The translations under genes and the position numbers were made by a program. A stretch of DNA of 64,000 nt from Peribacillus frigoritolerans (lineage in GTDB: Bacteria > Bacillota > Bacilli > Bacillales > DSM-1321), in NCBI RefSeq assembly GCF_030676415.1, contig NZ_JAUUTW010000008.1:1-64000 (forward strand), written 5' to 3'. Each line of letters starts with the position of its first letter. Position 1 is the first letter of the stretch. This document shows positions 58,595 through 64,000 of this stretch, piece after piece. The notes beneath the pieces were generated by a model that did not search any database, was not told the origin of the DNA, and saw only the letters and a list, made by a program, of their open reading frames with translations.

Positions 58595-59897
58595 CCTGAT
58601 AGGGATAGGAATAGGTCCCTTTAACCTTGGACTTGCGGCCCTTTTGGAGAAAACCCCGGAGTTGAATGCCGTCTTTTTTGAGAAAAAGCGGGAATTTAAT
58701 TGGCATGAAGGGATGCTGTTGGAAGGGACAACTCTGCAGGTGCCGTTCTTTGCCGATCTAGTTAGCATGGCAGATGTGACAAGCCCATATAGTTACCTGA
58801 ATTATTTACAGCAGCATGATCGGCTTTATCATTTCTATTTCCTTGAAAAATTCTTGATTCCACGAAAAGAATATAACGACTATTGCCGCTGGACTGCCCA
58901 TCAACTTGATAGCTGCCGTTTTGGAAAAGCGGTGGAGGCGGTTGAATATATAGGGGATCAAGGTGAACCCTTCTATCAAATCAGTGTAAGGGATGCACAA
59001 ACACAAAAGATCGAAGTCTATTATAGCCGTCATGTAGTCATGGGAATTGGCAGCGCCCCGGCTGTTCCATCGGCCTTTCATCCATATATGGGAGAGAGCA
59101 TCCTGCATTCGGCCGATTATTTACGGAATAAAGAAAATGTCTTAAAGAAAAAATCCGTAACGGTTGTCGGATCTGGACAGAGTGCAGCCGAGGTCTTTCT
59201 GGATCTGCTTAATGAGCAGGAGGAAAATGGCTATCAGCTAAACTGGTATACAAGATCCAAGGGATTTTTCCCTATGGAATATTCAAAACTAGGGTTGGAA
59301 TACTTCACTCCAGACTACCTTGATTTCTTTTATCGGCTGCCACAGGAAAAGAAGGATGAAATCCTGCCGAAACAGGATTTATTGTATAAAGGGATCAGTG
59401 CTACGACAATTGCAGCAATTTTTGACAAGATGTACGAAAAGTCGATTGGAAATGCCGAACTTTCCATTGAACTTCGGGCCATGACGGAAGTTGCGGCGGT
59501 TACCCCGGCTGAAAATGGCTGGAGTTTGAAATGCCGACAGTGGGTAGAAGATAGCGAATTTGATGTGGACACAGAGGCGATTGTTTTTGGAACGGGCTAT
59601 AAATCAACCCTTCCGGCATTCCTTGAAACCATGGAGGACCATTTAGTCCGCGATGACTTGGGGCGTCTTGCAATAACGAAAGATTATCGGGTAGGAACGG
59701 CCATCTCAACACCGAATCACCTTTTTATTCAAAATGGAGAGATGCATACACATGGTGTGGGTGCTCCGGATCTAGGCTTAGGGGCATTCCGAAATTCGAT
59801 AATCATCAATCAATTGGCAGGTAAAGAAGTTTATCCATCCGAGCCAAAGGGTGCATTTCAGTCATTCCGTGTAAAAAAAACCGTCATGGCTTACTAA
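58569..59897 (+). CDS. rhbE: 1,3-diaminopropane N-monooxygenase (RhbE family, FAD/NADPH)
   Basis: An N-hydroxylating flavoprotein of 442 residues, of the lysine/ornithine N-monooxygenase family. It has the FAD motif GIGIGPFNLGLAALL, the NADPH motif VTVVGSGQSAAEVFLDL and the closing VFGTGYKS. By operon context the substrate should be 1,3-diaminopropane, making the hydroxamate nitrogen. I choose the ATG at 58569 (MEKQQSIYD); earlier in-frame starts lie deep in rhbD. Confidence 0.9.
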   Translation: MEKQQSIYDLIGIGIGPFNLGLAALLEKTPELNAVFFEKKREFNWHEGMLLEGTTLQVPFFADLVSMADVTSPYSYLNYLQQHDRLYHFYFLEKFLIPRKEYNDYCRWTAHQLDSCRFGKAVEAVEYIGDQGEPFYQISVRDAQTQKIEVYYSRHVVMGIGSAPAVPSAFHPYMGESILHSADYLRNKENVLKKKSVTVVGSGQSAAEVFLDLLNEQEENGYQLNWYTRSKGFFPMEYSKLGLEYFTPDYLDFFYRLPQEKKDEILPKQDLLYKGISATTIAAIFDKMYEKSIGNAELSIELRAMTEVAAVTPAENGWSLKCRQWVEDSEFDVDTEAIVFGTGYKSTLPAFLETMEDHLVRDDLGRLAITKDYRVGTAISTPNHLFIQNGEMHTHGVGAPDLGLGAFRNSIIINQLAGKEVYPSEPKGAFQSFRVKKTVMAY

Positions 59898-59919
59898 GAA
59901 AAGGGAAGGGGAGAATTAT

Positions 59920-61731
59920 ATGCAGTTCATAAATGAAGTGGAACAGGCGGTTTCAGAAAATAACTGGTCGATAGTAAACCAAAACCTGCTGGCCAAGATG
60001 ATTTCTGAGTATATGTATGAAGATATGATCCATCCAGCTGTTCTGAACGAAAATGCAGCAGGAAACCTATATGAGTTAAAGATAAATGAGGGGAAATCTT
60101 ATCGATTTTTGGCGTCGCCCCGTCTTTTTGACAGCTATGAAGTACAGGCCGAATCGATCCAGGTATGTGAAACGGAAGGTTTTACACAGGCCAATGATGC
60201 TATTCAGTTCATTTTAGACATTCAGCCGTTAATTGGGATGACTGCAGAAACAACAGGACATTTAATCAAAGAATTTCATCATACACTGCTTGCGGATCTC
60301 CAATTGTTATCCAAACCTGAACAAGATGCGGATGATTTAGTCGAACTGGATTATGCATTAATTGAAGGAGAAATGAGCGGTCACCCTTGGATTGCTTATA
60401 ACAAGGGAAGAATCGGATTCGGTTATGATGATTATTTGAAGTTCGCTCCAGAAAACCAGAAGGAAGTTCAGTTATCTTGGATTGCCGTCCATAAAACGAG
60501 GGGTGAGTTCAATTCAGTCGAAACGTTATCCTATAAGCAATTGATGGAGAATGAACTGGATGGGGAAACCCAAAAATCATTTGCAAAAAGATTGACGGAA
60601 AAAGGGCTGAACGCAGAAAACTATTACTACCTCCCAGTCCATGAATGGCAGTGGAAGAATGTAATCATCCAGAACTTTACCGATGACTTGGCTAAAGGGC
60701 TGATCGTAGCTTTGGGAAATGGTCCTGATGAGTATTTGCCGCAACAATCCATTCGGACATTTGTTAATGTATCGAATAAGGATAAACATCACGTCAAGCT
60801 GCCGATGAGCATTTTAAATACGCTAGTCTACCGTGGATTACCAGCGGAGCGCACGGTCATTGCCCCAAAAATCACAACGTATATAAAGAACATTTATGAA
60901 AATGATTCATTCTTGAAAGAACAATGCAAAGTAGTGCTTCCTGGTGAAGTGGCCAGTTTAAATGTTGATCACCCGTATTATGCCAAGCTAGAGAATGTAC
61001 CCTATCAATATTTAGAGATGCTGGGCGGTATTTGGAGAGAAAGCATTTACAGTTATATGGAAGAAGATGAAAAGCCCATTACGCTTGCGTCCCTTTTACA
61101 TGTGGACAGCAAAGGGAAACCATATGTGGAAAGCCTTATTGAAAAATCGGGATTGACTGCAGAAGCCTGGACAGCTCAATTATTCGACGTCATTCTATCA
61201 CCATTACTACATTTTATCTATCAATATGGATTGGTCTTCTCGCCGCATGGTCAAAATACCATTTTAGTTTTGAAGGATTACAGGCCTCACCGTTTGGCCA
61301 TCAAGGATTTTGTAGATGATGTTAACGTCAGTGATCAGCCGCTTCCTGAATTAAGTAGCCTTCCTGATGATTTAAGGAAAGTACTAAGAAGTGAGACTCC
61401 CGAGGGGCTGGTTCAATTCATTTTCACAGGACTATTCATCTGTCATTTCCGATACTTGTCAACACTTCTGATGAAGAGGTCCCTTTTGGATGAGAATGCT
61501 TTTTGGGAAGGCGTCGCTCAAACAATCCTAACGCATCAGAAAAAATTCCCTGTGTTACAGGATCGTTTCGATACATTCAATTTCTTTGCGCCAAAATTAA
61601 CAAAACTCTGCCTGAATAGAAATCGGATGCTTCAATATGGTTATAGCGATGGTGAAGACCGTCCGCATGCATCTGAATTTGGGTATGTGAATAATGCCCT
61701 TTATGAAAAGTTACCTGCAAAAACTTTATAA
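59920..61731 (+). CDS. rhbF: NIS siderophore synthetase, IucA/IucC family (RhbF-like)
   Basis: The second IucA/IucC synthetase, 603 residues. Core motifs are YYYLPVHEWQWKNVI, QQSIRTFVNV, LPMSILNTLVYRGLP (ATP site) and the FhuF-like C-terminal domain (LLHFIYQYGLVFSPHGQNTI, FIFTGLFICHFRYL). It likely completes the second citrate amide. GGAAGGGGAGAATTAT precedes the ATG. It is last in the operon and followed by a terminator; no exporter or uptake gene follows. Confidence 0.9.
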   Translation: MQFINEVEQAVSENNWSIVNQNLLAKMISEYMYEDMIHPAVLNENAAGNLYELKINEGKSYRFLASPRLFDSYEVQAESIQVCETEGFTQANDAIQFILDIQPLIGMTAETTGHLIKEFHHTLLADLQLLSKPEQDADDLVELDYALIEGEMSGHPWIAYNKGRIGFGYDDYLKFAPENQKEVQLSWIAVHKTRGEFNSVETLSYKQLMENELDGETQKSFAKRLTEKGLNAENYYYLPVHEWQWKNVIIQNFTDDLAKGLIVALGNGPDEYLPQQSIRTFVNVSNKDKHHVKLPMSILNTLVYRGLPAERTVIAPKITTYIKNIYENDSFLKEQCKVVLPGEVASLNVDHPYYAKLENVPYQYLEMLGGIWRESIYSYMEEDEKPITLASLLHVDSKGKPYVESLIEKSGLTAEAWTAQLFDVILSPLLHFIYQYGLVFSPHGQNTILVLKDYRPHRLAIKDFVDDVNVSDQPLPELSSLPDDLRKVLRSETPEGLVQFIFTGLFICHFRYLSTLLMKRSLLDENAFWEGVAQTILTHQKKFPVLQDRFDTFNFFAPKLTKLCLNRNRMLQYGYSDGEDRPHASEFGYVNNALYEKLPAKTL

Positions 61732-61736
61732 AGTTG

Positions 61737-61764
61737 AACTGGCTCAGACTTTTGAGCCAGTTTC
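61737..61764 (+). terminator. Siderophore operon terminator
   Basis: AACTGGCTCA and TGAGCCAGTT form a perfect 10-bp stem six bases after the rhbF stop. The T-tail is short (TTTC). Confidence 0.78.
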
Positions 61765-61972
61765 AGACTGTAGACAAACTCGATAAGAATTGAGTTCGTC
61801 TACAGTTTTTTTGATTTTTAAAATTTGACCGTTGATTTCAGCTCCAGGCACTCGCTTTCCGCGGGCGGTCCGCCCTCGGCGGCGGGGTTTCCCTTGGACG
61901 CGTATTCCCGCAGGAGTCTCGAACACCCGCTCCAATCCACTTTGTTTTTTAACAGTTAGGCAGAACTCCTGT
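61765..61972. repeat. Bacillus-type interspersed repeat, copy 2
   Basis: Starts CAGACTGTAGACAAACTC, contains CTCGCTTTCCGCGGGCGG, CCCGCAGGAGTCTCG and GCTCCAATCCAC, and ends near a TTTTTTAACAGT stretch. It is much more GC-rich than its surroundings. Copy 1 at 52.7-52.9 kb has the same landmarks in the same direction, so the two bracket the siderophore operon. A 63-codon minus-strand frame inside it is not a gene. Bases 61973-62110 hold a long-range pair ACCAAAGAG/CTCTTTGGT and nothing else I recognise. Confidence 0.72.
61768..61810. terminator. Second hairpin with T-run, left edge of repeat copy 2
   Basis: TGTAGACAAACTC and GAGTTCGTCTACA pair (one mismatch) around a 10-base loop, then GTTTTTTT. 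It can back up the operon terminator and is also the typical left end of the interspersed repeat. Confidence 0.65.
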
Positions 61973-62115
61973 TGCCTACAGTAATGAGGAAGTAAACCTA
62001 TATATGCGAAACCAAAGAGACGATAGAGTGCGATAATTATTAAATGTACGCATAAAAAGGATTATGTTATCCTCTTTGGTTCAAATTCCCTGAAAAATAA
62101 TCTTTGGAATGGGGC

Positions 62116-62144
62116 TTGCCGTTCATATAAATTGGTGATAAGCT
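62116..62144 (+). promoter_or_regulatory. rbsR promoter
   Basis: TTGCCG at 62116-62121, a 17-bp spacer and TAAGCT at 62139-62144, directly followed by the operator. Confidence 0.65.
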
Positions 62145-62146
62145 AT

Positions 62147-62164
62147 TGTGTAAACGGTTACACA
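62147..62164. promoter_or_regulatory. LacI-family operator / cre-like site at rbsR
   Basis: TGTGTAAACGGTTACACA is palindromic apart from its central bases and lies at the start point of rbsR. Its inner 14 bases fit the catabolite-response consensus TGWAANCGNTNWCA exactly. It can serve RbsR autorepression, CcpA, or both. Confidence 0.75.
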
Positions 62165-62184
62165 AAATTATTGAGGGTGATATA

Positions 62185-63171
62185 TTGGCAACTATTCGGG
62201 ATGTGGCAAAGGAAGCTGGGGTTTCTGTGGCAACGGTTTCCAGAGTTATGAATGGCAGTGGTTATGCACATGAGGATACAAAAAAGGTGGTCATGGCAGC
62301 TGTTGAAAAATTAAATTATAAACCGAATGAAGTGGCAAGGTCCCTCTACAAACGTAAATCCAAATTGGTTGGTTTGATCTTGCCGGACATTACGAATCCC
62401 TTCTTCCCAGAAATGGCAAGAGGTGTCGAGGATTATCTGCAGCAATTTGGATATCGGTTAATTTTTGGAAATAGTGATGAAAAGAGAGATAAAGAAATAG
62501 AATATATTGACACTTTTCTGCAAAATAATGTAGTGGGCATGATTGCTTCAACTAGTGAAGAAGCCAATGGAAATTTCGATAATCTGGATATTCCAGTTGT
62601 CCTTCTCGACCGTACAGCAGAGAAATTACCAGCTGTTTATTCCGATCAAAAGACAGGCGGTAAGCTGGCAGCACGCGTATTGCTGGATAGAGGCAGTACG
62701 AATATCGTCCTCATTAGGGGGCCAGTCGAAATAAAACCTGTATATGAACGGTACATGGCAGCATTGGAAGAATTGAAACAAGCAAAAGTGAACGTGCAAG
62801 TCATGGATTCATCCCTAACTCTTCAGGGCGGCCAAACTTGCGTGAAGCAGCTGTTCGAGCAATATCCGGAAACGGATGGAATCATTGCTTGTAATGATAT
62901 TGTTGCTGCCGCAGCACTTCAAGAGATTTTAAAACGGGGAATACGGATACCGGAAGACATACAATTAATTGGCTATGATGATATCTCCTTCACAGCGTTA
63001 TTGCACCCGCCGTTATCGACAATTCGGCAGCCAGCCTATGAGATGGGGGCACAAGCGGCGGAAATGCTAATTAAAAGGATCAATCAAGAAAAAATGGATG
63101 TAACACATAAAAAGCTCCCTGTTTCTTTTGTGGAGAGACAAACAACGAGAAGGAAGGCGGAGAAGACATGA
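62185..63171 (+). CDS. rbsR: Ribose operon repressor RbsR (LacI family)
   Basis: A LacI-type repressor of 328 residues. The N-terminal helix-turn-helix reads TIRDVAKEAGVSVATVSRVM, the hinge is NEVARSLYKRKS, and the periplasmic-binding-like ribose domain follows (VGLILPDITNPFFPEMARG, IIACNDIVAAAALQEIL, IGYDDISFTALLHPPLSTI). The start is TTG at 62185, closely preceded by GAGGGTGAT, giving LATIRDV like B. subtilis MATIKDV. Starting further upstream at 62146 would fall inside the operator. It overlaps rbsK by 4 bases. Confidence 0.92.
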   Translation: MATIRDVAKEAGVSVATVSRVMNGSGYAHEDTKKVVMAAVEKLNYKPNEVARSLYKRKSKLVGLILPDITNPFFPEMARGVEDYLQQFGYRLIFGNSDEKRDKEIEYIDTFLQNNVVGMIASTSEEANGNFDNLDIPVVLLDRTAEKLPAVYSDQKTGGKLAARVLLDRGSTNIVLIRGPVEIKPVYERYMAALEELKQAKVNVQVMDSSLTLQGGQTCVKQLFEQYPETDGIIACNDIVAAAALQEILKRGIRIPEDIQLIGYDDISFTALLHPPLSTIRQPAYEMGAQAAEMLIKRINQEKMDVTHKKLPVSFVERQTTRRKAEKT

Positions 63172-64000
63172 TTAGAATTGCAGTAGTGGGAAGTTCTTCA
63201 ATGGACTTAGTGGTGACATCAGCTAAGCGGCCAATGTCGGGGGAAACGGTTTTAGGAGAGTCCTTTATCACGGTTCCTGGAGGAAAGGGAGCCAATCAGG
63301 CTGTTGCAGCGGCACGTCTTGGTGCAGAAGTGTCGATGGTTGGATGTGTAGGAGATGATGTCTATGGAGAGATCATCTTAGAAAACCTGAAAAAAAATCA
63401 TGTAAACACGGAGTATGTGGAACCGGTTACAGGTTCTGCTTCCGGGACAGCGCACATTACCCTTTCGGAAGGTGATAACAGCATTATTGTGGTAAAAGGT
63501 GCGAATGATTTCATTACTCCTGAATATGTACAAAAGGCGAAAAAGGTGATAGAGGAATCGGATATCGTGATGGTCCAGCAGGAAATACCCGAGGAAACTG
63601 TGGAATATCTGGCTGAATTGTGCAACACGCTTCAAAAGAGATTACTATTGAACCCAGCTCCCGCCCGTAAGTTAAGTGAGGCAGTCATTCAACAGGCATC
63701 ATTCCTTACTCCGAATGAACATGAATTCGAGATACTATTCAATGGGAGAGATAGAACAAAAGTCTTGACTGAGTATCCCAATAAATTATTCATTACCGAA
63801 GGGAAAAATGGCGTCCGTTATTTTGACGGACATGAAGAAAAGGTTATTCCAAGCTTTGAAGTGGAAGCGGTAGATACAACAGGTGCAGGGGATACATTCA
63901 ATGCTGCCTTTGCGGTGGCTGTTGCAGAAGGAAAAAGTTTTGACGAATGTTTGTTATTCGCGAATCGGGCAGCCTCAATTTCCGTGACGAAGTTAGGCGC
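63168..64000 (+). CDS. rbsK: Ribokinase (3' end beyond window)
   Basis: A PfkB-family sugar kinase that phosphorylates D-ribose. About 277 codons are present, and the usual 290-300 residue protein runs off the window edge. It has the first PfkB signature region GGKGANQAVAAARLGAEVSM, NPAPARKL, and the second signature with the catalytic aspartate, DTTGAGDTFNAAF. The ATG overlaps the rbsR stop (ATGA) with GGCGGAGAAG upstream. The ribose transport genes rbsDACB would be expected next. Confidence 0.93.
   Translation, partial: MIRIAVVGSSSMDLVVTSAKRPMSGETVLGESFITVPGGKGANQAVAAARLGAEVSMVGCVGDDVYGEIILENLKKNHVNTEYVEPVTGSASGTAHITLSEGDNSIIVVKGANDFITPEYVQKAKKVIEESDIVMVQQEIPEETVEYLAELCNTLQKRLLLNPAPARKLSEAVIQQASFLTPNEHEFEILFNGRDRTKVLTEYPNKLFITEGKNGVRYFDGHEEKVIPSFEVEAVDTTGAGDTFNAAFAVAVAEGKSFDECLLFANRAASISVTKLG

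Noticed and set aside
61744..61935. 63-codon minus-strand Arg/Gly-rich frame
   Set aside because: It lies almost entirely in the GC-rich interspersed repeat; such frames recur as false genes wherever this repeat type occurs.

Overview
The window is the replication-origin region of a low-GC Gram-positive endospore former of the Bacillaceae. The gene order is the B. subtilis-type origin block: gyrA, gyrB, remB, recF, yaaA, dnaN, dnaA / oriC / rpmH, rnpA, spoIIIJ, jag, mnmE, mnmG, rsmG, noc, soj, spo0J, followed by the rpsF-ssb-rpsR, gdpP-rplI-dnaC, purA-tRNA and walRK blocks. SpoIIIJ, Noc, Soj, Spo0J and YyaC point to a sporulating bacillus. Protein sequences and the accessory content suggest a Peribacillus (Bacillus simplex) or Priestia-like species rather than B. 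subtilis itself; that placement is inference.

Layout. 1-0.9 kb: the 5' tip of a 16S rRNA gene (minus strand) with promoter and boxA, then a decayed HD-GYP gene. 0.9-10.1 kb: gyrA to dnaA, all minus strand. 8.5-10.7 kb: a two-part oriC, with DnaA boxes on both sides of dnaA and a DnaA-trio/AT-rich unwinding element before dnaN. 11-31 kb: core plus-strand genes for ribosome, RNase P, membrane insertase, tRNA modification, chromosome segregation (a parS lies inside spo0J), c-di-AMP breakdown and replicative helicase. 31.6-33.5 kb: purA with PurR boxes and a Lys-Glu-Asp-Phe tRNA array. 33.6-42.6 kb: an M23 endopeptidase with WalR-type sites upstream, then walR-walK-walH-walI-walJ and htrC. 42.6-52.4 kb: a DnaA-box cluster around a CxxH/CxxC mini-protein gene, rlmH, an RlmN/Cfr-family methylase, an IsdG-type heme oxygenase, dbpA, a large catalase, pepT and a cytoplasmic alpha-amylase.

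53.3-61.7 kb is the main accessory locus: a six-gene operon with the order and families of rhbABCDEF. It predicts a citrate/1,3-diaminopropane hydroxamate siderophore of the schizokinen type. Its promoter is embedded between two perfect 23-bp inverted Fur-box arms, no transporter genes are present, and degenerate copies of a Bacillus-type interspersed repeat lie on both sides. 62.1-64 kb: rbsR with a cre-like operator at its promoter, and a ribokinase gene cut off by the window end.

Most genes run away from oriC, co-directional with replication. I saw no prophage, transposase gene or CRISPR array. The most notable observations are the symmetric Fur operator on the siderophore operon, tandem WalR half-sites preceding the walRK region, two DnaA-box clusters outside oriC (one with an 11-bp tandem repeat), and an apparent extra RlmN/Cfr-family enzyme next to rlmH.
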